From: Aliivibrio sifiae
Lineage (GTDB): Bacteria > Pseudomonadota > Gammaproteobacteria > Enterobacterales > Vibrionaceae
Reading direction: 5' to 3'
Assembly (NCBI RefSeq): GCF_002954705.1
Contig: NZ_MSCO01000002.1
Coordinates: 1,350,829-1,414,828, forward strand
Length of the DNA stretch: 64,000 bases
The notes beneath the pieces were generated by a model that was given only the letters and a program-made list of their open reading frames with translations, had not been told where the DNA came from and ran no database searches. Shown piece by piece: positions 8,301 through 16,390 of this stretch (positions within the stretch are counted from its first letter, which is position 1; the number at the start of each line of letters is the position of its first letter). The position numbers and the translations under genes were made by a program.

Positions 8301-11300
8301 GCGTGTTCGAAGCTATTCAAAGTAGGTAATAGCAAAATTGTTTCGCCGCTAGTCAACTTTGAGCAATTTAACAGTACAAAATGTGCCTGAACAAAATCAC
8401 TTATATAATGAGCTTTACCTAGTGCCGACTTAGTACTTAACTTAGTTACATGATTTCCATCCACATCAATCAACGATGCAATATCGCCATTAAATAAACA
8501 GTAGATTTTATCTCCAGCAGCTATATCATTAACTCCACCTCCAATCTCTTCTATAGTTCCGATGATACCAATCAGTTGAGAACTATTAGTGTCAATGGCA
8601 CCCAAATCAAGATCACTACTTTCCACTCTAACTCTGACATTATAATTAGACAATGGAGGCAAAGATTGCTTAAAGACATCAATAGTTTTATTACCAAACT
8701 TTACTACATAATCATCTAGTACGTTTAGCTCAACTTTTCTCTCACTATAGTTAATCATATCTTTCATCGATAACTTACGTAATCGATTTACATAAATAGT
8801 ATCTGATCGAATTGCCAATTCTTGCTCAGTATTATCAGCTAGCATACACCTAACAAGTTTAGAAAAATTATTATCCAACTGAGTAGAGTCATATGGTAAA
8901 TCAACCAGATGTACATTCAGTTCAGGGTATTCCGAAGAATACACACGAGAGAACCCCCATATAGTAGCTTGCTCCGGATTAAACTGAGCATCACCGGGTA
9001 AAATAGCCTGTGAGGCGCTAGTAAAAAAGTATGTTGGAAGCCCCTTTAGGCTATCTATACCCACTATTGCTTGCGCTATCTTCAATGTTGAATCTGCAAG
9101 CTCAAGGGTTGAGTTGAATTTTTCTATCGCTTGTAAATGATCAAGAGGCCAGAGATAAATTACTTTTGTGATTCGATCATGAATACCATCCGTAAGCAAC
9201 TCCAAAGCGTTAGACCATGAATAATTTGAGTCAGTAATTTCAAGTATTTGTTTTTTAGTAATCGACCTGTACTTTATATCGTGTTCACTAATATAACTTT
9301 CAAAATCTCCAGAGTTGTCACCTTCACCTGCAAGTACTAACCAAAGTTCATTTTTGCCATCTATCGCCTCACTAGTGAGTGATAACTCTTCCCATTGATA
9401 ATCGTAACAAATCTTCTCTGCCGTCTTATCTGAACTCATGCTATTTGCTTTTAAAGACACCCCAATTACTTCAACTTGTACCTTTCCGTTACAATCCAAT
9501 ATTGTAATATTACCTAATATGTCAGTTTTAGTACGGTTGGTGGTAACAAGGTGCGCATAACAGCGAGGACTAGGCTTCTCATAGAGCCTAATCGCCTCAA
9601 TAGCTACGGGCAAGAAACTAGTTTTGATTGTTGGGAATAAACTCTGAAATGCACAATCTAGAATGCAAGGATGTAACGAATATTCATTAGCATCTTTTGT
9701 TTCTGTACTACTCAAATCAATCTCAACTAATGATATTTTATCTCCATACCAACACTGATGAACCGATTGGAATGAATCTTCATAATTCATCCCCATCTGA
9801 TGACAATGATTGTAAAAATCCACTTTTGTATAGTAGCTTTCCATTTCTGATTTAATACTATCTATATCAAATGTTTCGCTATCAGATTCATGAGTATCTA
9901 GAGTGACAACACCCTTCCCAAAAACTTCCCAATTTTCTGTAGCACTGTCTTGCGCTTGAATCACGTAACTACCAGAATATTCATCCAAACTAGTTTCCAG
10001 TAATATTGATTTCTTATTATCTAAATACAGAGCTCTATTAAATTCAATATCTTCAAGTACGATGATATTTTTTGAGGTTTTATGCTTAGCTAGCTCCATA
10101 CCCATTTCGATATAACAAGCTCCGGGATAAATAATTTCAGTGTCTACTTTATGTCCACTTAAATACTCCTGTTTTTCTAAGTCAATTTCAGAATGCCAAA
10201 TTAAATTAGTAGAGTTCAATTTAGCACCAAGAAGGTCGTGGTTACTCTTATGAAAGCCACCCTGTTTGCGAACATTACTTATGCGTGAAGATGCTACATC
10301 CTCATTTTCAATCCAATAAGAATTGTGATCCCATGCATAATTCGGTAAAGATACTGACTTAGAGCCGCGATTGCATAATTTAGACCAATCCACAGTGTAG
10401 CCAGATACATGTAGTTCCAGAATTGATTTCATGACCATTTCATGATCATTTTCTTTACGAATAAGCGAAGACACGACAGTACTCGCCTCCCCAGCTTCGT
10501 TGGAGTTAGCAATAATTGAACTCGACAATACAGCATGAGGGGATATTTCTAGAAATGTAGTAGTTCCACCTGACGTGATATTATCAATGGCTTTCTTAAA
10601 CAATACTGGTTGTCGCACATTCTCAGCCCAATACACCGAATTCCAGCAATCGGGGCCACTGACATCACCCGTCACTGTAGAATATATTGGAATGCTTGGT
10701 ACATGCGTTGTTATGCTAGATAAAGCATCAACAAGTGGCTCTTTAATCCTATCCATAATCGGACTGTGATACGGCACATTTACATTTAGCATTCTGGAAA
10801 ACACACCGTCAATATCAAGCTGACTTGACAACTTTTCCAATTCAATCTCACATCCAGCAAGAGTTATAGCCCGCTCACTATTAATCGCGGCAATAGTCAC
10901 CCTATCTTTAATATCCATTAGATACGGTGTTAATTCTTCTTCTGAAAGCGCAACAGCAAGCATTTTCCCTGAACCTTCAGTTGTATGCTGCAATCGACTA
11001 CGATGATAAATCACCTTTATAGCATCATCAAAGGAAAGAGCCCCTGAAGCATAAGCTGCGGCTACTTCGCCAGCACTATGACCAACAATGCAACTCGGTT
11101 TAATTCCCCAACTTTCATAAAGCTCGGTAAGAGCAACTTGAGTAGCGAAGATTGCTGGCTGTGCAATGTTTGTAGTATGGATTCTATCTTTATTATCCAT
11201 ATGATAAATTTCATCTACTAAGCTAATATCGCTATACTTTTCTATTGCTGCACTACATCGGTCTATCGCAGCTTTAAACACGGGTTCCTTGATATATAGT

Positions 11301-12967
11301 TCTTTACCCATCCTTGCCCACGTTGTACCCATTCCCGAAAATGTAAAGCACAGGTCATTAGCATTAGATAAGTTAGCAGCACCAACTGAATAGTTTTCAC
11401 TAGGCGAGTTAGATAAGAAATTTTCTAACTCTAATATTAATTTTGCTTTATTAGGCGCCTTTATGGAAATGCGGTGTTTAAAATGATCACGCTTAATACA
11501 AGCAGAATAACAGACGCTACTCAGATCGGATTCATCAATGTTAGGTAAAAACTGTAGCCAATTTTCGACTGTCGATTTCAAGCCAACCTTAGTTTTTGAA
11601 CTCAACACGAGAATACTATTTCGATTGCTTACACTTTCAGTTTTTTTATTACTGACCATAGGTGCTTGTTCAACAATAACATTTGCATTCGTTCCACCAA
11701 ATCCAAAAGAGTTGACGAGAGCGCGCCTTTTCTCACCTTTGCTAATAGGCCACTGAGTATTGCTGGATACGATGTCTACGTTCAGTTTTTTTAAATCAAT
11801 AGCTGGATTAGTATCGTTATAATGAAGGTTGCTAGGAATTACACCACTATTCATCGACATCACAACCTTAATCAGACCAGCCACTCCAGCCGCCGCTTCT
11901 GTATGGCCTATATTACTTTTCACTGAGCCAATAAGGCATTTATTGGCATTTTCTTCTCTTATGCCAAATATTGAACCTAAAGCATTCACTTCAATCGGAT
12001 CGCCTACAGGAGTCCCTGTGCCATGAGCCTCAATATATTGAATTTCATTCGGAGTAATGTTGGCTTTTTGTAGGGTTTTGTTAATAAGTTTCTTCTGTGC
12101 TTCACCATTAGGAACCGTAATTCCATTAGTATGCCCATCTTGGTTAATGCCACTAGATTTAATTACAGCTAGTATGTTATCGCCATCTATCAACGCAGAT
12201 TTTAGGCTTTTAAGCATAACTAGCCCAGCCCCTTCACTTCGAACATAGCCGTTTGCTTTTGCATCAAAACTTTTGCATTTAGCATCTGGTGAGAGCATAG
12301 AAGCCTTACATATAGATAACGTTAACTCTGGCCTTAATAATAAATTAACCCCCCCAGCGATCGCTAATTTACTATCCCCATTGATTATTGATTTACAGGC
12401 CATGTCTATTGCAACCAATGAAGAAGAGCAAGCCGTATCTAACGCAACACTTGGCCCCGTAAAGTCATATATATACGATAACCTATTCGCCGTTAGGGTC
12501 ATTGATGAACCAGTGGCTGAATGGTTGCAAATGTTACCATGTGCCATTGAATCTAACTGAATCTGCTCATAATCATGCATAAACTGCCCGATAAAAACAG
12601 CTGTATCACTACCTTTCAAGTCTGAGGCTTTCTGTCCCGCATTTTCTAGCAGTTCATGTGTGATCTCTAATAACCAACGGTGTTGTGGATCTATATGCGG
12701 AGCCTCATTAGGTGAGATACCAAAAAACTGTGGATCGAATTGGTCCAAACCAGATATAAACCCTCCACGACTAACAAACATTTTACCCGTTTTATTTTTG
12801 TCCTCATCATAGAATGCTTTTGAATCCCAACGTTCTCTTGGGATATCAACAATTCCATCGCCTCCATTTAACAGGAAATCATAATATAAATCTGGACTAC
12901 TGCAATTTCCCGGCAGACGACACGACATACCTATAATGGCAATATCACTATTAGTTTGGTTACTCAT
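5351..12967 (-). CDS. Single-module type I polyketide synthase with C-terminal condensation-like domain
   Basis: A 2538-residue megasynthase. Domains by motif: ketosynthase about 7-435 (DTACSSS with Cys180, EAHGTGT with His315, NIGH with His355); acyltransferase about 540-850 (GHSAGE, Ser631; VPYHSP near 731-736, which does not clearly tell malonyl from methylmalonyl); dehydratase about 905-1175 (His939; Asp1104 in LHPCILD); KR structural half about 1190-1400; a shortened ER-like segment about 1410-1700 without a recognisable glycine-rich NADPH loop; KR about 1740-1960 (GGLGGLG, Lys1852, Ser1876, Tyr1889, Asn1893); ACP about 2010-2095 (GLNSLMS, Ser2050); and a condensation/PapA-like domain about 2105-2538. 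There is no thioesterase, so release is probably by the last domain. A single complete module suggests iterative use, and a dead ER would favour a polyene or enoyl chain. The start is supported by AGGG 8 bases upstream. The product is unknown. Confidence 0.9.
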   Translation of the reverse strand: MSNQTNSDIAIIGMSCRLPGNCSSPDLYYDFLLNGGDGIVDIPRERWDSKAFYDEDKNKTGKMFVSRGGFISGLDQFDPQFFGISPNEAPHIDPQHRWLLEITHELLENAGQKASDLKGSDTAVFIGQFMHDYEQIQLDSMAHGNICNHSATGSSMTLTANRLSYIYDFTGPSVALDTACSSSLVAIDMACKSIINGDSKLAIAGGVNLLLRPELTLSICKASMLSPDAKCKSFDAKANGYVRSEGAGLVMLKSLKSALIDGDNILAVIKSSGINQDGHTNGITVPNGEAQKKLINKTLQKANITPNEIQYIEAHGTGTPVGDPIEVNALGSIFGIREENANKCLIGSVKSNIGHTEAAAGVAGLIKVVMSMNSGVIPSNLHYNDTNPAIDLKKLNVDIVSSNTQWPISKGEKRRALVNSFGFGGTNANVIVEQAPMVSNKKTESVSNRNSILVLSSKTKVGLKSTVENWLQFLPNIDESDLSSVCYSACIKRDHFKHRISIKAPNKAKLILELENFLSNSPSENYSVGAANLSNANDLCFTFSGMGTTWARMGKELYIKEPVFKAAIDRCSAAIEKYSDISLVDEIYHMDNKDRIHTTNIAQPAIFATQVALTELYESWGIKPSCIVGHSAGEVAAAYASGALSFDDAIKVIYHRSRLQHTTEGSGKMLAVALSEEELTPYLMDIKDRVTIAAINSERAITLAGCEIELEKLSSQLDIDGVFSRMLNVNVPYHSPIMDRIKEPLVDALSSITTHVPSIPIYSTVTGDVSGPDCWNSVYWAENVRQPVLFKKAIDNITSGGTTTFLEISPHAVLSSSIIANSNEAGEASTVVSSLIRKENDHEMVMKSILELHVSGYTVDWSKLCNRGSKSVSLPNYAWDHNSYWIENEDVASSRISNVRKQGGFHKSNHDLLGAKLNSTNLIWHSEIDLEKQEYLSGHKVDTEIIYPGACYIEMGMELAKHKTSKNIIVLEDIEFNRALYLDNKKSILLETSLDEYSGSYVIQAQDSATENWEVFGKGVVTLDTHESDSETFDIDSIKSEMESYYTKVDFYNHCHQMGMNYEDSFQSVHQCWYGDKISLVEIDLSSTETKDANEYSLHPCILDCAFQSLFPTIKTSFLPVAIEAIRLYEKPSPRCYAHLVTTNRTKTDILGNITILDCNGKVQVEVIGVSLKANSMSSDKTAEKICYDYQWEELSLTSEAIDGKNELWLVLAGEGDNSGDFESYISEHDIKYRSITKKQILEITDSNYSWSNALELLTDGIHDRITKVIYLWPLDHLQAIEKFNSTLELADSTLKIAQAIVGIDSLKGLPTYFFTSASQAILPGDAQFNPEQATIWGFSRVYSSEYPELNVHLVDLPYDSTQLDNNFSKLVRCMLADNTEQELAIRSDTIYVNRLRKLSMKDMINYSERKVELNVLDDYVVKFGNKTIDVFKQSLPPLSNYNVRVRVESSDLDLGAIDTNSSQLIGIIGTIEEIGGGVNDIAAGDKIYCLFNGDIASLIDVDGNHVTKLSTKSALGKAHYISDFVQAHFVLLNCSKLTSGETILLLPTLNSFEHAVIQVAKRNGAKVVAIVHSEKDGEQLLNWGADIAINSSDNDFSQQLKDIGSVDVIFNQSNGRMVSKAIDVIAENGRFLDLTTTEAALNRKQIDVISQKGIIYYPLKLSSILSIKNFRLNELLRMCIDTYLDDGVLPLARQTKSINDMLTQSASLYDNESGSRLICSMSTRPPVVTLGSNNEVIYSNATYLVTGGLGGLGLEVMNWLADNGAKSIVLISRSDARPHAIDAIENVKATGVNVSVMRADVCDLNDVVRVVEEIKRDLPPLRGVIHAAGVLDDASINNQNRDKFANVLLPKIQGTYNLHNATIESKLDLFICFSSIATIIGWPGQSNYAAGNAFMDSFAHWRNAQGFPTLSVNWGPWGSAGMAKNLDDVDKRRMESSGMRFLSTEQAFDEMTNLLNYRVPNAGVFDLVWEDAVSRFANPLKHSVFSNFVEEKKGNVASDFMGDFSRSSSTEQFNMVTSLVSQTFVDILGLGSIDDIEPDVSVFDYGLNSLMSIEFSSLLQLQLTLKVSGSLVSKYQTINRIVTYIVEELTSFNSELTKDKDLSLYKNAPWLPSRYSVVNNQLQTCDANELNHWTQSLVLRLNPKFNIDTFKSAVFLVMEDNDSLRLISNINDKSRMVEFVNDGIGSVISEIKTTNLFDEKVYQSAISEINLHTLPFKFNIVSSDDFDEKVLLLTHHQLLLDGMSVKLLMQQVNRVYNSMISGNEVSLVTGSFAEYCHKLNDYAQSEECTGQLPKLLSSNWSSADEIKTDNQDLDNNRYKNGRTQLILIDDKEVSKLQGDKSRKVIELIARSIGDWAGISKLQFDLQFHGRRANDILPDASSTLGYFTEDYPVLVDLSRKDTFTQINNGMNNNEDYSLLKYLCNAPLVEEQISVIQPSQVAINIRPEFNVNSASSTDELFIFPSGNTRWEFGDWYYENVADKYWASGELNRGVLFYFEVTIKKDGCYIEMNYNKDLYKKSTIDNLICNIKESFINASE

Positions 12968-13364
12968 TTTAAGACCCTATTAATACAACTATAGAAAAAT
13001 GGAATACATCGAGTCTCATAATGTATGATCAAACGATTGAGATTAAAGCATTATTTTTTATAGAACAATTGCAATTGCGATTGACTTCAAACAATCAAAA
13101 CACTAACTAACTACAAGGAAAATATTATAAGAGAATATCCAGAATGTGGATCTACCCGTATAGGTAAAGAGAAATGACATGACGCTGTACCAAATACTTT
13201 TGAAATACTAGGTTCCGCAGCTCTGGGACAAACTGGAGATCTTGTCTGTAACGATTGTAAACATACTTCTACACCTAATTGCTTCTAAACAAAAAATAAC
13301 GACTGGGTAAAATCAAATAAAGGGGCGTGATGCCAATCAGTTGATCTCATGCTAAGATCGGAGG
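12968..13364. other. Leader region upstream of the polyketide synthase
   Basis: About 400 bases without an intact gene. The part nearest 12968 must carry the synthase promoter. On the minus strand TTGTTC and TAATCT, 17 bases apart near 13035-13063, are a weak candidate only. A broken zinc-ribbon-like frame lies at 13115-13288. The right edge is the insertion sequence at 13365. Confidence 0.4.
13115..13288 (+). pseudogene. Possible zinc-ribbon protein remnant
   Basis: One frame reads YPECGSTRIGKEK, then a TGA at 13175, then continues in the same frame to LVCNDCKHTSTPNCF and a TAA. The spaced CxxC-like pairs (ECGS, CNDC) resemble a zinc ribbon split by one nonsense codon. No start codon is evident. 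It may be a decayed gene from outside the polyketide locus. The evidence is weak. Confidence 0.3.
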
Positions 13365-14222
13365 GGTTGTTGCAAAAAATTTAGTATCAGCCAAAATCCT
13401 TTCTTTCCCGATCTAATCGAGCGACTCAATGACCAATCCTGATTTTAAATGGAAACACTTTGCACCAGAAATTATACTTTGGTGTTTACGTTGGTATGGT
13501 TCAACGCCAATGAGTTACGCAAATCTCAGTGATATGCTCGCAGAGCGAGGCATATCGGTTAATCGCTCCACTATTTATCGTTGGTTTATTGAATATTCCC
13601 CTAAATTACGAAAAAAGTTACATCGTAATTATCAATTCATTAAAACCGACTCATCCTGGCAACTTGATGAAACCTACGTCAAAGTGAAGGGGAAATGGCA
13701 CTACCTTTACCGTGCCATTAATAAGCAAGGAGATACTCTCGATTTTTATTGTTCCCACAAGCGCAATAAAGAAGCTGCCTACCAATTCCTTAAGCGTTGC
13801 TTAAGATATTACGACATAGACAATCAACCTAAAACGTTAAACACGGACAAACATTCCTCATACGCCAATGCTATTGCCCGATTGAAGAAGGAAGGACGAC
13901 TACGAGAGGATGTCGAGCAGCGGCAAGTTAAATGCCTCAATAATGGCATTGAGTCCGATCATGCCCCCATTAAGAAATTGATCGTGGCCGCCGGTGGTTT
14001 CAAACTGAGGAAGCGAGCTTGGTCAACCATTCAAGGATTTGAATCTTTACGAATGTTGAATAAGGGACAATTTGATTTCTGGTTACGTAATGATAAACGT
14101 GAAACGGTAGTACGGGAGAGATCCGCCTTCCTCAATCGTTTATTCAATGTTGAGGTCGTTTTTCAATAATAATGAGTCGATAATAGGACTTATTTATCAA
14201 CTCAGATTATTTGCAACAGCCC
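13365..14222 (+). mobile_element. Intact IS6-family insertion sequence (type B)
   Basis: About 858 bp with terminal repeats GGTTGTTGCAAA at the left and, on the opposite strand, GGCTGTTGCAAA at the right, typical of IS6/IS26-like ends. It encodes one full-length DDE transposase. I see no 8-bp target duplication, which in this family often means replicative or recombination-driven rearrangement after insertion. Remnants of the same element occur at 1564, 22101, 23864 and about 41000. This is the only full-length copy in the window and could be the active source. Confidence 0.85.
13429..14169 (+). CDS. IS6-family transposase, full length
   Basis: A 246-residue DDE transposase. An N-terminal helix-turn-helix-like region (residues about 20-55, SYANLSDMLAERG) is followed by the catalytic core, with the first Asp in WQLDETYVKVKG, the second in NTDKHSSY and the Glu in NNGIESDH. 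It catalyses replicative transposition, forming cointegrates, and typically moves DNA lying between same-orientation copies. The C-terminal end GFESLRMLNKGQFDFW is the part preserved in the remnants elsewhere. The reading frame is intact. Confidence 0.9.
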   Translation: MTNPDFKWKHFAPEIILWCLRWYGSTPMSYANLSDMLAERGISVNRSTIYRWFIEYSPKLRKKLHRNYQFIKTDSSWQLDETYVKVKGKWHYLYRAINKQGDTLDFYCSHKRNKEAAYQFLKRCLRYYDIDNQPKTLNTDKHSSYANAIARLKKEGRLREDVEQRQVKCLNNGIESDHAPIKKLIVAAGGFKLRKRAWSTIQGFESLRMLNKGQFDFWLRNDKRETVVRERSAFLNRLFNVEVVFQ

Positions 14223-14398
14223 CCCCCTGAAGAAGGCATTAAGCTCACTTGACCTTTTTCACTCAAAACAATCACGCTGCTGCGATGTTGTTCAATAACA
14301 CGTCCGATTTGAGAGTCAGTTAAATCACCTAACGTTAGTTGTTGTTGAAAATAAGGTCGCCAACCTAGTTGAGATAGCGTAAGAGGCTGTCCGCTCAT
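14222..14398 (-). pseudogene. Truncated second copy of rsgA
   Basis: The first 57 or so residues (MSGQPLTLSQLGWRPYF onward) match the N-terminus of the intact RsgA encoded next door nearly residue for residue, with scattered differences (GDLTDSQIG against DDLTDLQTG). The frame then runs into the right end of the insertion sequence and stops (open frame 14207-14398). The OB-fold is incomplete and the GTPase domain is lost. Its own site GGAG precedes the ATG by 7 bases. The divergence shows this was a separate paralogue, not a recent duplication by the insertion. Confidence 0.85.
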
Positions 14399-14497
14399 TG
14401 ATAGCTCCGTAATAAAATAAGGACCGAGATACTATGTATCCAATAAGTTCATAGTAGTAGAAACCAATAAGCAATGATTGAAAAAAACGACACATAT

Positions 14498-14530
14498 AAA
14501 AAAACCGCCAATAAAATTAGCGGTTTATTT
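14498..14530 (-). terminator. Terminator of rsgA
   Basis: aaaccgc (14502-14508) and gcggttt (14520-14526) form a 7-bp stem. On the minus strand a run of T residues follows. It lies just beyond the rsgA stop at 14549. Confidence 0.75.
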
Positions 14531-14548
14531 TGTAATTAATGTCGAATA

Positions 14549-15610
14549 TTAATAAGCGTTAGACTCATAATCTTTTTTACGACTACGAGCATCCGCTATT
14601 GCGCCATGTACCATCTTACCAAACGCTTTATCTTTTGCGCGTTGCTCTGCCAAACTAGCACCATTAATCGCTTGTTCACGCATTAGTTTTTGAAAACTCA
14701 CTAAACGACGCTCTTCAAGTTGGCCTAGCTCAACAGCTTTTAATACTGCACAACCTGGCTCTGATATATGAGAACAATCCCCAAAACGACATTTTTCGGC
14801 AAGATCCGTGATCTCACTAAACGTTGCATTTACGCCTTGTTCGCAATCACTCAGTTGAAGCTCGCGCATCCCAGGGGTATCCATTAATAGACCGCCTTGT
14901 GGCATTAATTTAAGCGCGCGGTACGTTGTCGTATGGCGGCCTTTGCTGTCATCTTCACGGATATTTCCTGTTTCTTGAACTTCAAAACCAAGTAACCCAT
15001 TCACAAGTGTTGATTTACCCACACCAGATGAACCTAAGAAAGCAATAGTTTGTCCATTTTTACAATAACTATGTAAAGCAACTAAATCATTAGTATCAAG
15101 GGCATTTACACTGTAAACACTCATCATTCGATTCAGTTTCTGAACTTGATCTTGCTTGTCATCTGCATCGTCACATAAGTCCGCTTTAGTTAGTACCACA
15201 ACTGGTTCTACTTCGGCTTCTTTTGCAATAGCAAGGTAACGTTCAATACGACTCAAATTAAAGTCATTATTTAATGAACACACAATCATGACGTTATCTA
15301 CGTTCGCTGCAATTAATTGCGTTGCAACTTTTGACCCTGGGGCTTTGCGATCAAACAGAGATTGTCTATCCAATACGCGCTGAATTCGTAGATTTTCATC
15401 AAACAATACCCAATCACCTACACAAACACGATCATCCCCTGATGGTGGTAATAAGCTTACTTGGCCCTGTTCACTCAAAACAATAATACTGCTTCGGTGC
15501 TGCTCGATAATTCGACCCGTTTGTAAGTCAGTTAAATCATCTAGAGTCAGTTGTTGTTGAAAATAAGGACGCCAGCCTAGTTGTGATAGTGTGAGAATTT
15601 GCTCACTCAT
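14549..15610 (-). CDS. rsgA: Ribosome small-subunit-dependent GTPase A
   Basis: A circularly permuted GTPase that assists late 30S subunit maturation. It has an N-terminal OB-fold (to about residue 110), then a GTPase domain with the motifs permuted in order: LTKAD (G4), GSSGVGKST (G1), DTPGM (G3). A C-terminal zinc finger follows (CRFGDCSHISEPGC, Cys/His ligands). The longest frame starts at 15622, but the internal ATG at 15610 is preferred. It has GGAG 7 bases upstream, and the truncated paralogue at 14398 starts at the matching residue, giving 353 residues. Confidence 0.93.
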   Translation of the reverse strand: MSEQILTLSQLGWRPYFQQQLTLDDLTDLQTGRIIEQHRSSIIVLSEQGQVSLLPPSGDDRVCVGDWVLFDENLRIQRVLDRQSLFDRKAPGSKVATQLIAANVDNVMIVCSLNNDFNLSRIERYLAIAKEAEVEPVVVLTKADLCDDADDKQDQVQKLNRMMSVYSVNALDTNDLVALHSYCKNGQTIAFLGSSGVGKSTLVNGLLGFEVQETGNIREDDSKGRHTTTYRALKLMPQGGLLMDTPGMRELQLSDCEQGVNATFSEITDLAEKCRFGDCSHISEPGCAVLKAVELGQLEERRLVSFQKLMREQAINGASLAEQRAKDKAFGKMVHGAIADARSRKKDYESNAY

Positions 15611-15636
15611 TTGTTGCTCCATACATATGGTAGATT

Positions 15637-15704
15637 GTTTACCATTGATAAAATAATTTCATTAAGTGACGTTACTTACGTGTCACTACACATCAATGGT
15701 AAAC
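15637..15704. repeat. Large inverted repeat in the rsgA leader
   Basis: gtttaccattgat (15637-15649) and atcaatggtaaac (15692-15704) are perfect 13-bp arms. The 42-base interior holds a second imperfect hairpin (agtgacgt ... acgtgtcact). It lies 26 bases before the rsgA start, so in RNA it would place a long stem just upstream of the ribosome binding site. Confidence 0.6.
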
Positions 15705-16183
15705 ACTCTTTAGACCACTGAATTTATTACATTTTAGTTTCTAATTAAAGCGAGAGAATACTAGCATCTTCTATTGGATAAATAGCAACAATACTTACTC
15801 AGTTTGAGCTTCTTTTTGTCGTTTTAAGATCTTGGTAGCAATTATTTTGCTCTTGATCTTCTGTATTTAAGATTCTCAGTATTTATCGTCATTAAAACGT
15901 ATAAAATATGCCTCACTTTTATTCATGTAAAACAAGTTTGTCTTGTGATTACGATAAAAAAAATTGATTAAAAAGAGAAAACCTAAAGGGTGCTAACAAG
16001 AAGTTTAAAGTGGGAGTAATTAAAAGTAGTAATAGAAGTACAAACCTAGTTACTACTTTTATTGTTTAATAAAAAGACAAAAACGTAACAAAAGCAATAA
16101 GGCCACTTTTAATTTTATTTTTCTGAAAAAATATTTGTTTGATAATTGTTAACTTTAATAACAAATTAGAGCATAAACTCAAA
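15705..16183. other. Long AT-rich intergenic region
   Basis: About 480 bases with no gene between the rsgA leader repeat and the Fur-like sites before the M16 protease gene. The only notable structure is the hairpin at 16022-16060. I see no convincing small open frame. Confidence 0.4.
16022..16060 (+). repeat. Perfect 11-bp hairpin, possible small-RNA terminator
   Basis: aaaagtagtaa (16022-16032) and ttactactttt (16050-16060) pair perfectly around a 17-base loop and are followed by ATTGTTT. No protein gene ends nearby on the plus strand, so this could end an unannotated small transcript from the 15900 area. The stem is AT-rich and the evidence is limited. Confidence 0.35.
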
Positions 16184-16198
16184 TGATATTAATTATCA
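16184..16198. promoter_or_regulatory. Fur-box-like site 1
   Basis: TGATATTAATTATCA matches the 7-1-7 Fur consensus TGATAATNATTATCA at 13 of the 14 defined positions and is a near-perfect dyad. It lies about 190 bases before the M16 protease start. Confidence 0.55.
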
Positions 16199-16358
16199 GT
16201 TACTTATTGGTAATTCTATAAACCGGTATTTAAGTCGCCACAAAAGAAACAATATATTTACAAAATACAAACACAAAACTACAACAACTCAATAATAGAC
16301 ACACTAAATGACTGGTTTTGTGATATTGCTCGCATAAATATTTTATTGTTAGAATAAT

Positions 16359-16373
16359 GAATAATAATTATCA
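16359..16373. promoter_or_regulatory. Fur-box-like site 2
   Basis: GAATAATAATTATCA matches the Fur consensus at 12 of 14 defined positions, differing only in the first two. It ends 17 bases before the protease ATG, where bound repressor would block RNA polymerase or the early transcript. The background is AT-rich, so chance matches must be kept in mind. Confidence 0.5.
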
Positions 16374-16390
16374 CTTAGGTTAACTAATTT

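Noticed and set aside
5351-12967. Polyunsaturated fatty acid synthase
   Set aside because: There are no tandem ACP domains and no PfaA/C-type partner genes; the single ACP and the C-terminal condensation-like domain do not fit.
13175-13177. In-frame TGA as a selenocysteine codon
   Set aside because: No selenocysteine insertion hairpin is evident and there is no clear start codon or homologue; decay is the simpler reading.
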